Of a DNA stretch of 64,000 bases, positions 22,432 through 33,507 are shown in pieces (within the stretch, counting starts at the first letter, position 1; every line of letters begins with the position of its first letter). Below the pieces are notes generated by a model that had not been told where the DNA came from, did not search any database, and saw nothing but the letters and a program-made list of their open reading frames with translations. The position numbers and the translations under genes are program-made. This DNA is from Buddleja alternifolia (Eukaryota > Streptophyta > Magnoliopsida > Lamiales > Scrophulariaceae), in the NCBI GenBank assembly GCA_019426215.1, contig CM033402.1, forward strand, positions 19,473,104 through 19,537,103, given 5' to 3'.

Positions 22432-23961
22432 TCATGATAGAGGTGGAATGCTTTGCTCGTTTCGAAAAAAATTCGATGGATCAACTTGATTTTTCACACG
22501 AACTAACCGATTGAAGTTGTTCTTAAAGTATTTGAACCCCCAAACACTGGCTTGTTTGTAGCTTGTGTTTTCTTCATTATTCCTTCCTATATCAAGGTCC
22601 CTGTAATTGTAATAAGCCGCTCTTGGATATTTTGAGACGTAAGGGGCCATGAAAGTGTAAAATCTTCTTATCCAATTTATGTGCCTTTCCGATTCAGTAG
22701 ACCCATCTTTAGTCCATGAGATCCCATAGTGGATCATGAATATATTACCTGATCTATGGGGGAATGGAGTTTCAGATTCAGATAACGTATTCAATACCCC
22801 TCCATAAGGGCTGAACTGTAACCCGGCCCTATTCTCATCTTCTTCATTTAGAAATCTCCATATTCTTCTTAAACCTTGTATCGAGATTGGTTGTCTCACA
22901 TAGTCTGATTTGCCTTTGAAATATATTCCGGTCTGTGGAGTTCTGCTCAATAAAACATGGAGTGACTCGTTCCTTAGACCTGCAAAAAATAGCGTAGATT
23001 CTATCCAACTCATTTCTATACAATCTTGTTCTTTCAAAGCCAACTCCGGAAATTTTTCTTGCATTATTGGTAAGAGATCATGGACTCGTCCAAGGAACAA
23101 AGTAGTGAAAGAAGCGCGTATTGTCCGATTTCCATTTGTAGGAGATCTTACGCTTCTCAGGAAAAGTCTGAGCAAAAGGTTTTCATCAACCCTGTCAGCA
23201 ATGTACTGCCATTTGTGTACTAATTGGGTGGCATTCTGTTCCAACGTTCTCGAGACGTTGAAAACGGTCACAGTTTCGGGTACAATAACTAGCTTCACCT
23301 TAAATGCAAGAACGATCCCGAAACTAGTACCTCCACCACCTCTAATGGCCCAAAACAGATCCTCACCCATCGAATCGCGGTCCAAAACTTGGCCATTAGC
23401 ATTAATCAACTTGGCATCAATGACGTTATCAGCAGCAATGGCGTGCTTACGAGACATCATGCCGTACCCACCACCGCTAAAGTGGCCTCCGACGCCCACA
23501 GTCGGGCACACACCTGCTGTGAAAGCAAGAGTTTTGCTTTTCAGTGCAATAGTATAGTATAGTTGCCCAAGCGTGGCGCCTACTTGAACCCATGCCGTTT
23601 TTCCTTCCGTATCTATTGATATTGATCGAATGTTTCTCATATCGACGATGACAAAAGGATTTTCAGAAATATATGAAAGTCCTTCGTAGTCATGACCTCC
23701 GCTTCTGATTCTAATCTGCATACCAAGTTTCTTAGAGCAATAAATTGCTGCTTGGATTTCAGATTCATGAAATGGTGTGATAATGAGTTGAGGTTTGTAG
23801 GTGGAGGTTGATGGTGGACGTAAATTTTGTGTTAGTAGAAGAGATGCATATAATGCATTTTTCGGGGTGTAAATAATATCATTTGTTGTTGAGTTTGAGT
23901 ATCGGAAATGAAAGGCGAGGTACTCGAGAAAATCAGTGTCATTTTGGCCTGAAGAAGAGAA
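22432..23961 (-). CDS. Berberine-bridge-enzyme-like FAD-dependent oxidase, 5' end unresolved
   Basis: This host gene encodes a BBE-like (reticuline-oxidase-like) protein, a family of secreted, bicovalently flavinylated oxidases acting on alkaloids, carbohydrates or monolignols; the substrate cannot be told here. The open frame runs from codon 23961 to the stop at 22432 (about 509 codons); the first ATG is at 23721 (429 aa). Counting from that Met, the FAD-linking His is residue 10 (RSGGHDYEG) and the FAD-linking Cys is residue 72 (GVCPTVGVGGH). The C-terminus is complete (SPYGGVLN, ETPFPHRSGN, YNYRDLDIG, SVWGFKYF, VDPSNFFRNEQSIPPL). Upstream codons add about 76 mature residues (NDTDFLEYLAFHF). 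The usual FLxC cysteine is Tyr. A MESHGIVILFF start at 23983 is out of frame, and TAA at 23962-23964 blocks the frame, so the signal peptide is lost or lies behind an unrecognised intron. Confidence 0.85.
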   Translation of the reverse strand, partial: FSSSGQNDTDFLEYLAFHFRYSNSTTNDIIYTPKNALYASLLLTQNLRPPSTSTYKPQLIITPFHESEIQAAIYCSKKLGMQIRIRSGGHDYEGLSYISENPFVIVDMRNIRSISIDTEGKTAWVQVGATLGQLYYTIALKSKTLAFTAGVCPTVGVGGHFSGGGYGMMSRKHAIAADNVIDAKLINANGQVLDRDSMGEDLFWAIRGGGGTSFGIVLAFKVKLVIVPETVTVFNVSRTLEQNATQLVHKWQYIADRVDENLLLRLFLRSVRSPTNGNRTIRASFTTLFLGRVHDLLPIMQEKFPELALKEQDCIEMSWIESTLFFAGLRNESLHVLLSRTPQTGIYFKGKSDYVRQPISIQGLRRIWRFLNEEDENRAGLQFSPYGGVLNTLSESETPFPHRSGNIFMIHYGISWTKDGSTESERHINWIRRFYTFMAPYVSKYPRAAYYNYRDLDIGRNNEENTSYKQASVWGFKYFKNNFNRLVRVKNQVDPSNFFRNEQSIPPLS

Positions 23962-24881
23962 TTACAATACCATGGGACTCCATTTCTTGGTTCTAGTTTA
24001 GAGCTCATATATTCAGAATCAAGATATATATATGTGTATATACTTCAGTTTATACATGTTATTCCGCGACTTTTGTACTAGTGTGAAAGCTGTACGTTCA
24101 ATTATTAATCCTACTATTATACCTATATTAATTAGTAGACCAATCTCAATAAAGTCCAGCTATATATATACACACGCGTTTTCACCCTCAAGGAAGATTA
24201 GATTATACATTGCCAGACAAAGCGTTAATTGAATGATACTTTATTTATTGATAAAAAAAAAAAAAAAGAATGACTCTTCATTTGTTCAAACATTGCTAAT
24301 CCACGAGCAAGTCACAAAGTAGTTACCAAACAAAAAGGGAAAAGACTTTGGTGTACCAGGTATGGGCCCAACTTGTGCACCAAAGAATATTTAAATATTG
24401 TAACTCCATCTAAATAAAAAGAACATGGCCCCCACCCGTTTTAACCGTGGTCAAAACTTTTACGAACAGATCTCATTCCTCACAACGCCTCAAGCCTTTC
24501 TTTTTTTCTCTTGTACTCCTTTTTGTTACAATTTTCTCTTGTAAAACCTTTTTTCTTTATACTTAAGAGGTAAATTGAAAATATATTTTACACGAAATAT
24601 TGAATATATCGATCAGTGGTAGTTATTTAAGACGTCATTTAAAGAAATATTGTCCAAATTTTCATCAATTTTAATTTCAACAAATTTTGACAAGGCTTAA
24701 ACTATAAGAGACTCAAAATATTTATTACTGCACAAGAACAAAAAAAAAAAAATTACAATTTCGAACAACTACTCGCTTGACTTTCCAACTTGCTAGAAAA
24801 GAGCATGGATTCAATTTTATATAAATCTACTCTACCAACCATTTGTCTCTCAAGCATCTATATGTCCCTACAAAAGACCAT
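23962..24881. other. Upstream flank of the oxidase gene, no gene seen
   Basis: This is AT-rich sequence with short poly-A and TA runs (about 24255, 24735). It probably includes the promoter of the minus-strand oxidase gene, but I cannot single out a promoter element. The 66-aa ORF at 24032-24232 looks like chance. Confidence 0.4.
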
Positions 24882-24886
24882 AACAT

Positions 24887-25383
24887 TGATGTGCACCAAA
24901 AAAGTCTAAGGACATTACAGTAATAAAACATGACCCCGACTCGGGCCAGGTCACCACCCATGGGTTAAAATCCGAGGGTAACATACTAGTCAAGCCCAAA
25001 AGGGCTGATGACCCGTGAAGAATACCTGGGCTATTTTATTAGTCTAAGGGTTATATTATTAAGCCTGATGGGCTACTGACAAAGCTAAGCCCACGGCCCA
25101 TAGCCCACTGCCAGCTCCAAATAAATACCCTAGAGGAGTTGGGAAAGGCTTATTATTTACTCTCTCTAGAAAAATCCACTTGCAAGAACTGAGAGTAAAA
25201 CCATAAAAGAACTACGAACTGACTTGATCCCACATACATCGGTTACGTAGGCAGCTCGCTACATTCGAGTGCAGTCTATACATTAACCAATCCCCAACCT
25301 AGTTTGTCGTGCATTGGATCGGTTCCACTACCCCACGTGGTCAACACGTGACATTCAACGACTGACGATTTTTACCATCATCA
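24887..25383 (+). repeat. 5' LTR of the gypsy element
   Basis: The LTR runs from tgatgtgcacc to accatcatca. It is nearly identical in structure to 34702-35198 and exactly the same length (497 bp), with scattered substitutions and no large indel. Confidence 0.95.
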
Positions 25384-25404
25384 AATTGGCGCCATCTGTG
25401 GGAA
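25384..25404 (+). other. Likely primer-binding site of the gypsy element
   Basis: Directly after the LTR comes aattggcgccatctgtggg. TGGCGCC matches the 3' end complement of tRNAs ending GGCGCCA, such as plant tRNA-Asp. The match beyond the first seven bases is poor, so the tRNA is not certain. Confidence 0.55.
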
Positions 25405-25425
25405 CCAGCACTCCAGCCACTGAGT

Positions 25426-26114
25426 ATGCAAACTAGGTCACAAGCTCGTACTACCGTAGATAGAATGACCAGTCAACACCAGCCAGCAGCTGTCAATGAA
25501 CTTGCTAACCCAACGCCTGAAGATCAGCCCAATGTTGAGGGTGGTGCTCAAGACCCCCCGACCCGGCAAGCTGAAGGCGAGGGTCTAGACATACCACCCC
25601 CGATGAACGAGCTGAACGCACCTTTTGTCATGCCATCAGTGGTTCCATCCCCTGCCACTAGGGTGTTTGAGATCACTCAGGAGGCACTACTTGCTCTTGT
25701 TGAGGATGCATCAGTGAGGGCAGCTGCTCGTGCAGTCCAGCAATATGCCCTTGCACAACCGTTAAGAGAAACACTTGTTCCATTGACTAACACGGGGCAA
25801 GACCCCCACGAGATGGTCCATCAGGAGGCACCCCAACCTCAAGAGAAAGAGCCGCAAGATTCGTCCCCTCCATCCGCACGCAGAGGTCAGGAGCCTCGGA
25901 CCCTCACCGAGTGGCGCCAAGCCAATTTCTTCACCGAGGTCTAGAGTTCTTGACCCCCGGCAGGATTGGATCAAGGCGATCCAACTCACCGGTGAATGGG
26001 GCAGCACGAGAAATGGAAGAGAATAGTGTGATATCACCCCCTGAGAGACCACCAAGGGGAAGAGACCGAAGGCCAACACCCTCTAGGTCACTACGTAGAG
26101 GTCAAGCATCCTTG
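25426..26114 (+). pseudogene. Gypsy gag, N-terminal part, interrupted by a nested element
   Basis: The frame opens at ATG 25426 (MQTRSQARTTVDRM) and gives 172 aa of Pro/Gln/Glu-rich text with a TRVFEITQEALLALVEDAS segment. A frameshift near 25930 moves the reading to another frame, where a Pro/Arg-rich tail continues to 26114. At that point the nested LTR element begins. The conserved gag domain lies on the far side of the insertion at 29280. The Pro/Arg-rich low-complexity N-terminus is usual for Tat-lineage gag. Confidence 0.75.
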
Positions 26115-26119
26115 ACCCC

Positions 26120-27678
26120 TGATAAGAGTCATTTTTACGTGTTTTTAAGCCCGTTGTGTTATGTTTTAGGTTCATTTATCGCTTGATTCTTGCCACATTT
26201 GCGTTTAATCCGTGTGTGAAGTGATTTCAGGTTGTAAATGGATACAAACGAAGAAAGGGCGAAAAAACAACGTATAAAACAAGTTCATGCCAAGATGCTT
26301 CGCACCTCCACGCCCAAGCGCAGCCACAATCACACCTGGGAGCCTGAACAAGCAAGAAATGAGCTCAAGTTACGCATAATCGCGCCTAGGCGCGATTTTA
26401 CCACGCCTGGACGCGACATCTGCCACATCTTCCACGTTTTAGCGCCATTTCTTTATGTTTCAAGACCGAATTTGAGAACATTTCCTTCTACAAAGTTGTA
26501 GTTCTATGTCTTCTCTTTACGGGAAAACTTGAATCACTCAAATCGGAGGTCCTTGGAGAAAGTTATGAGGAACACACGATTACTGCGCTGAAAAGCAAGA
26601 AAACGGTTCAGTGTTCGCACTGTGGCGACCAGGCACCACTTTCTCACGCCTAGGCGCCACCACCACCATGCCTAGGCACCATTATTCCCCAAGTCATTTG
26701 TGCCACGTAGGCTACACCTAGGCGCCAATTTTTCCGCGCCTGGGCGCCGATATAACCGAATTTCAGTTCTATAAAGCTAAATTTTCAGCACATTAACGGG
26801 GGTTCGAATTCTAAAGGAATTTTGGGGATTTCTTGGGATTGGATCTCACTTTTCATCACTTTAGAAGAGCAAAAGATAAGGGAAAGAAAAGATTCAAGCC
26901 TCCAATTAAAGATTCGATCATCAATTCAACATAGGGAGTTTCTTAGCTTTAGATTCATCTTTGTCTATGAACATGGATCTTATGCTTAGCTTTTTCCTTA
27001 TGCATTTTATGAGCTAAATTGTTGAACTAGGGCCATGAGAAGGCCATGTTGTTATTATTGTGATAATAAGATCGTTTTCCAGTTCAATTCATATATTGCT
27101 ATGTGTTGTGATTTTTTGGTTGAATGCCTTACATATGCTTGATCACCATGTGTTTGATATCATGCCTAGGTGAATTATTCGAGATAAAGTTGACTTAGGG
27201 TGCAAGAATTTCACAACATCACCGACCAAATAAGAATTGCCCTAGACATAGGTAAAGATTCTAATCGAGAAAGCTCTAGTTCTTTAATGCATACTTTGTG
27301 GTTAGATTTCCGAGTAGACATACTTAGGAAACCACCAATTAAGTATAGGAGTCTATCACGAGACATCGGTTATTCTTTACCTTAGGAGCTTTCACCATAG
27401 CATTGTATGTCTAATGAATTAGTAATGATCTTAGGATAGCAATACGCAACATGTGCCCGAACATGAGCCTTAGTCACCTCTCCACCTTGGAAGTTTAATC
27501 TCTCTTTACTTTCGCTTTAGCTTATTTTACTTTCCTTTTTAGTTAAATCTCTAATTTACTTCCTTTTGTTATCGAAAATCATAAACTAAAATTCAAGTCT
27601 CCGTGGTTCGACAACCTGGACTTATTGTCCATTTCTATTACTACACACAACTAGTGCATTTGCTAACCAAAAAGCGCA
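26120..27678 (+). repeat. Left LTR of the nested element
   Basis: It starts tgataagagtcattttt and shares ordered blocks with 27723-29114, including agtgatttcaggt, the GCGCC-TAGGCGC palindromes, a gggttcgaa block, gatcaccatgtg, and a closing ttcgacaacc...ggactt. Its last about 20 bases are shorter than in the right copy, so the right boundary (gcgca at 27678) is approximate. A TATA-like ctataaa is at 26769-26775. Confidence 0.8.
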
Positions 27679-27722
27679 AACCAAAAAAAGGAGAAAGAGA
27701 GGCAGAAAAAAGGATAGCCGCA
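27679..27722 (+). other. Purine-rich interior (polypurine tract) of the nested element
   Basis: This short stretch contains aaaaaaaggagaaagagagg followed by more purines and gatagccgca directly before the right LTR. It is the only interior sequence left. No primer-binding site is visible. Confidence 0.7.
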
Positions 27723-29114
27723 TGATAGGAGTCATTTTTGCATGAGTTTTTAGGCCTTTTTAGTGACAATTCAGGCTCGTATATAGTTTATTTCATGCCA
27801 CTCGGGCGTTTAATATGTGTGTAAAGTGATTTCAGGTAGTAAGCGACGATGGACGAAGAAAAGAGCAAAAAGATGACTCATTTATCTAACTCTACTCAAG
27901 GCTTCGCAGAGACACGCCTAGGCGCCTGAACACCCGCGCCCAGGCGCGATCCTAGCAGACAGAAGTCAGGCTTCGCAGAGCACGCCTAGGCGCCTGAACA
28001 CCCGCTCCTAGGCGCCACACTTCTCGCGCCTGGGCGCCTCCATTCTCCACGCCTGGGCGTCCCTGAGCTTTTGCCCCAAGAAACACACGCCACATAGGCG
28101 GCGCCTAGGCGCCGATCGACGCGCGCCCAAGCGCAGCGATAACAAAATTCTAGAAGTATAAATTGGAATTCTCAATTCATTTCAGGGGTTCGAAATCTGG
28201 GAGATTAGAGGCGATTTGCTAGGTTTTGGCCCATTCTTCATCAACTCTAAGAGCCTAAGAAGGAGGTTTAGCTTGGGATTGAAGCTCATGACTCGGATAC
28301 ACCATCGATCAAGCAATATAGAGAGTTTGTATATGTTTTTCATTACATACTTGTCTATGATTATGTATATGACTGCATTAGGCTCTTTTATGTTATTGAT
28401 TATGAGCTAAATTTGTAAGACTAAGGCCATGTGAAGACCAAATTTATGAGTCAATATATATGAAGTTATTTTTGTATTAATTCTCCTATTGCTTTGTGTG
28501 TTAATTTTATGCTTTTATTCCAATCATGTGCTTGATCACCATGTGCTTGGTATCTTGTCTAATCTAGTCGTTTGAGAGAAGATAGGTTAGGGTTCAAGGG
28601 AATTAACACATCATCCGAAACAAATGAGGAATTTCCCTAGAAATAGGTAAAGATTTCCGGGTGCTGTTAGCCGGATTTATTCGGGGAAGCTCTAGAACGT
28701 CAATGCGTGGTTATTGATTAGATTCTCGGATAGACATATTTAGAGAACCGTCAATTAATCATAGGATTATTAGGAGACGAGACATCGGGTAATAGTTAAC
28801 TTAGGAGTTTCCACCAAATCAATAGGAGTCTAATAATTCGAGGAGTAACCATATATATTGACGAGTAGATTCGGTTGTAGCATGTGCCTTGGTCATTTTA
28901 TCATACGTGAGCTTTAATCTATAGCTCGTTCCTCTTTCATCTTTCATTTATTCAATAAATTCTTGCAATTTACTTTATTTGTCTTTTCTTTTATTGTTAA
29001 TCATAAACTAAAATACCTAGTCCTTGAGGTTCGACAACCCGGACTTTTAGTCCACTTATTACTACACACCACTAGTATACTTGCTATCAAAGCACGTTAG
29101 GTTCTAGCGTATCA
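27723..29114 (+). repeat. Right LTR of the nested element
   Basis: The LTR is 1392 bp, from tgataggagtc to agcgtatca. A roughly 70-bp internal tandem duplication (ggcttcgcagag...cgcctaggcgcc, about 27900-28010) carries the GC palindromes. A TATA-like tataaat is at 28157-28163 just downstream of the palindrome array. Confidence 0.85.
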
Positions 29115-29119
29115 ACCCC

Positions 29120-29756
29120 CAAAGAGACCTTGCCGAGGCACGAAGGTCGACGTAGGCACATACCCCGATGTGATGAGAGTTTAGACGACCATGGAAGATA
29201 TGAGGATATGCAGCTGGTGCCATTAGTTGTAGCACCTCCTAAGAGAAGTCCTTTCTGCCAGGCGATTTTTGCAGAGTTTTTACCGCAGAGGCTTAAGATA
29301 CCTCATATGAGCGAGTATGAGGGAGCAGGAGACCCTCAAGAGCATGTTGACAAGTTCAACGCCAAGGCTGACATGTACGACGTCAGTGATGCTACCTACT
29401 ATAAGATTTTTCGAACCACCCTTTCTGGAAGGGCACTTAGCTGATTCAATCGACTGCCCGCCGGAACCATCACCAACCTCGAGCATCCGACCAAGCGTTT
29501 TCTCAATTACTTTTTCATGAACAAGAAGTATCCCAAGACATTATCTTTCTTATTCACTGTGGTTCAAAAAGATGGTGAATCTTTGATGGAATACGTACAT
29601 CATTTCTCCAACGCGGTGTCTGTCACGTCAATCATGAGTTGCTATTAGAAATAATGCAGAGGAACTTACGCAATAGTAGGTTCAAGAGATTTATAACTAG
29701 GAAGCCCCCATCAACCATGGAGGAGTTATTCGCCAGAGCTGAAGAATATACAAAAA
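29120..29756 (+). pseudogene. Gypsy gag, conserved domain
   Basis: The frame resumes after the nested element. It encodes the retrotransposon gag domain: IPHMSEYEGAGDPQEHVDKF (29300-29360), YYKIFRTTLSGRALS, then a TGA at 29442-29444 where the family has Trp, then FNRLPAGTITNLEHPTKRFL and SLMEYVHHF. A further stop lies near 29646. It forms the capsid-like part of the element but is not translatable as one protein. Confidence 0.85.
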
Positions 29757-30620
29757 TTGAAGAGACAAAGGGGTAGAGATGGAGTCAAAGGCAAACCCCC
29801 AAGGGCGGACTCAAAGATGGATAACCCCCAAGTGAATGGAATAATAAGGGTGATCTTGGGAGGCCCAGCAGGGGGTGACTCCACGAACTCAAGGAAAGTT
29901 TCACTGAGCGTGGCTACCACACAACATGTCATCAGCTCCCCGCGGAGAGGGCAAGTGAATCAAGTGGAGCCAAAGACGCAAGCCATTGAGTTTAGACTAC
30001 AAGACCTAGAAAATAACATCCCATTAGTGAATGATGCCTTAGTGATCTCGGCCACCATCGCCAACTTTTGTGTGAAGAAGATTCTGGTCGATAGCGGGAG
30101 CTCAGCAGACATCATCTTCTACAGTGCTTTCACCCAACTAGGGGTGGACAACACACAGCTTCAAGTGGTAACCCCCCCCCCCCCTCCACTGGATTCACAG
30201 GTGAGATAGTGGAAGCATTAGGAGAGTTGTCGCTACTCAAATCTCTGGGGGCTTTTCCAGCCCGCTCCATAAAGGTGCTGAAATTCTTGGTAGTCAAAGC
30301 CCCCTCCACCTATAATGCCATTTTGGACTGGCTGAGCTTAAACTTGCTTCAAGATGTCCTATTCACTTTCCATTTGAAGGTAAAATTTTCAACCTCCGTA
30401 GGAACGAAGGAAGCTGTTGGTGACGTGAAGATAGAAAGAGAGTGCTATGCTAACACATTGAAGAAGCCTAAAAGGAAACATGACATGGATCACAGCGACA
30501 AAGGGGGAACAAGTAGTGATAAACTTAATCTCGCTAGAGAAAACTTGCTTGGGGGGCAAGATCAACTCAGTCCATACTTGGTGAAAATCCCAGCAGTCAG
30601 ATGTCTATGAAAAAGACACA
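29757..30620 (+). pseudogene. Gypsy aspartic protease region
   Basis: ORF 29757-30209 ends in the retroviral-type protease motif VKKILVDSGSSADIIFYSAF (active-site DSG at about residues 113-115). A run of about 13 C (30172-30184) shifts the frame. The sequence continues as ALGELSLLKSLGAF...APSTYNAILDWLSLNLL at 30209-30610, the usual protease C-terminal part. The RT that should follow is absent. The C-run makes either a real frameshift or a sequencing error possible. Confidence 0.85.
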
Positions 30621-31727
30621 TGCCATGACATGCCACCCTAAGAAGACAACGCCTATTTTGAAGACACAACAACCGCCGCTGATGGATAAGACTCCAAAGT
30701 GACGGGCACGTTGGCAGTGGATACCACTAGGAAGATGACCCCCATGGGAAACATCCCCCAAGCTTGACAAGATGTCAAGCCTTATGAGACCTTATCAGGT
30801 AACAAATAACAAAGAATATATTTTTTCATACATTACTATTGAACAAGTCAAGCGTTGAGTGGGGACGCCCACCAGCGCCGACTACCTTTACTTAATTTGT
30901 GAGGTGCCTAAGTGCACCCCCACACATTTTTATTAAGTGTTGGATGTTTTAAGTTTTCGTCATATGATTGCTAAGTGACTTTAGACACATCAACGTTTAG
31001 GCAGCTAGATATGCTAGGCTTGTTTAAATAACAGGCATTTCGCGTCATACAAACGAGTATGACATTAACAATGGGTGATTTAACAACACCCAAAACAAAA
31101 GCCCCTCGGGGTCACTGCTTCCGGCCAAAGCTATTTCAAAAATCCATTACTTAGTTTATTTTGGCAACTAGACGTGTTACCATGATAACTGCTGTTAACA
31201 CTAGGTGCTATTGGCAACTGGCCAAACATATGCTTGAATGCTTATAGCACCCTTATTATTTTGATATGTTGACAAAAGACCTTAAATACTTAAGTGTTTC
31301 ACCCACATAGTGGGGAAACAAAAATACCAATACAACCCCTGGGAACTAATCAAGTTTCCACTAGAGGTGTTATAAAATTACCCGCGACCCCACTAGAGGT
31401 CAATATGGGTGGCACCTCAAAAATGCCCCGAGCTGTCAAAGACTCCCACAAGGATGGGCCACCCCATAATCCCTCCTGTAACATCAAGAGAGGTTGAGGA
31501 CACACGAAAGGTCTCCCCACTCCCATTAAGGTTCTGAAACGAGATTATGTAAAAATAAACAAATAAGAGGCGAACAAGCCACCACTAATAAGTGTCTGCG
31601 ATTATTCAAACAAATATAACAAGGGTTTAAACTAGCCCACCAAGTGATCCCTCCAGCATTACCGAGAGGGTATGAGGTTTTAAAAAACAACCCCCCCCCC
31701 CTATGACATGGAATCTAGACTGAGATC

Positions 31728-31858
31728 ATAACAATATAACTAATGTGAAAACTCACCTCATATAAGTATAACTAAGGTGATAACTCACCTCATACAAACA
31801 TAACAAGGGTGATGATTCACCTCATATCAATGTGGCTAGGGTGATATTTCACTTCATG
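31728..31858. repeat. Short tandem repeats, about four units of 33 bp
   Basis: The phrase taactaaggtgataactcacctcata and variants recur four times with an approximately 33-bp period, drifting in sequence. Confidence 0.75.
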
Positions 31859-33377
31859 CGCCAAATTATGAACACTAATGGTTATCTAAGCCTCCTAAAA
31901 TTAAGACAGAGGTCACCCTAGTGAGAAGTTGTGAGGCTCAAAGCCTAAGGGTATTAGTCTGCAAAAGCACAGGAGTCGGCATTGGATGAACATAGCCTAG
32001 AACTCTCATCATTATCAAGGAACCATCCCTAACCCCCTGGTGTCAAAAAAACACCACTTGGTAACTTACTCCTGAATATGATTAACATACTAAGAAGTAG
32101 TGGAGGCAAGTAGTGGGGAAGTAGGAATGGAATAAACAAACAGCTAACTAGCGAATTAATAGCTATCCAGTAGCAGTAAACAACTAGCTAGTGAGCAAAT
32201 AGCTAGCTAATAACTAGTTAATATGCAAAGGCTAACTAGCTAATACACAAAGGTCATGGAAATTTGATATTTCAAGGCCAAGCAATTTTCAGTATTTAAA
32301 AGGTGAATTGTTCATTGAGACCCGCCAACGGCGTGTTAAAATGGCTAAGTACCTAAACTAGTGCTCATGAAGCACAAGGTACTATGGCAAAATGAGCAGA
32401 CAAAAGATAGTCATGCTAGGCATAATCAAACGCCACCTACTCAAAAGGCATAAATAAAGGGTGAGACCAAGCTCTAAGTTAGCCCTCCGCTAGCGAAAGA
32501 TAACATCTACCCCGTACAATCATTACTCCCTAAGGTGTTAACCAAGCAAATACACTAAGGAATGGGGGGCAAAATACAATCCTTATGAGGTGCTAAGTCC
32601 ACCGGCCAAAATTATCCACCCAACAAATCTAATCATGGGGTTAGGAAAAACGAAACGCGCCATGAGCACAGTAATGCCACCATGGGTACCCATTGGCATC
32701 ACACACGCTAACAAGTAACGCTACCGCTGACACCCCGACAAAGCTCATGAGGCAACGGGATTAGGAAAACAAAAGGCCTACTCAAACCTTACTAAGGGCC
32801 AATGAATAGCTCACAAATGTGCTAAGTCAAAAGCAAGAATGCTGCTAACATTCGACTAGCTCGTAGTTGTGCAAGCAAAAAGCGATCGTAGGATAAAGTA
32901 TACGGATACGTATGTAAGGCATATAAAAATGCCACAGGTCGCCCCCGTTAAAGATCCCGGAGGCATTAAGCCCTGGGGAAACACCCCAAAAGAGGGTGCC
33001 TCGCGGCAGCCACAGGGCACACGCCTAGCAGTGCTAGCTGCGAGGCACCAACCTTGAAACACTCTCTCCGGATGGCGACCCCCACTCTAAATGTGAGGCC
33101 TAACGCCCACCTCTATTTAACCCCTATGTGTGGACATACATCTACCCAGAGGGATACAAATCTCAATATAAAGTACCTCCTAAGTTGGGGTTTAAACAAG
33201 CTAGGAAAATGCTAGTGTTTTCAAAATGCTAGTGAGTAACTAGCTAACAAAATGCTAGTGTCTTTTAAGTAAAGATGCTAGTAAGTGATGCTCAAGTTTA
33301 GCAAAACGTCAGAGAGGCTAGGGCCCTTGACACTCATAAGATCCTCTTAAAGGCGCATAAAAATGACTAAGTACCCC

Positions 33378-33490
33378 ACTAGCGCTCATAAAGCCAAAGG
33401 GGACATAGCACCCCACTAGTGCTCATGAAGACAAGAGGTACAAGACACCCCACTAGCACTCATGAGGGGCCACGGGGTACAAAGCACCGC
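33378..33490. repeat. Short tandem repeats, ccccactagcgctcat unit
   Basis: The phrase ccccactagygctcatraag recurs three times, about 35-40 bp apart. Related CTAGCTAG-rich text occurs at 32130-32250 and 33225-33260. Confidence 0.75.
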
Positions 33491-33507
33491 ACTTACCCTC
33501 TAAGAAC

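Larger units (their letters stand above)
26120..29114 (+). mobile_element. Nested element: LTR, 44-bp interior, LTR
   Basis: Two related long repeats, 26120-27678 and 27723-29114, are separated by about 44 bp of mostly purine sequence (27679-27722). The outer ends are tgata and tatca. The gypsy gag is duplicated as acccc on both sides (26115-26119 and 29115-29119). This is the structure of an LTR retrotransposon that lost everything between its LTRs except the polypurine tract. No gene is present. Confidence 0.85.

Noticed and set aside
22910..23557. 215-codon plus-strand ORF
   Set aside because: It is the antisense shadow of the oxidase gene, with no protein-family features of its own.
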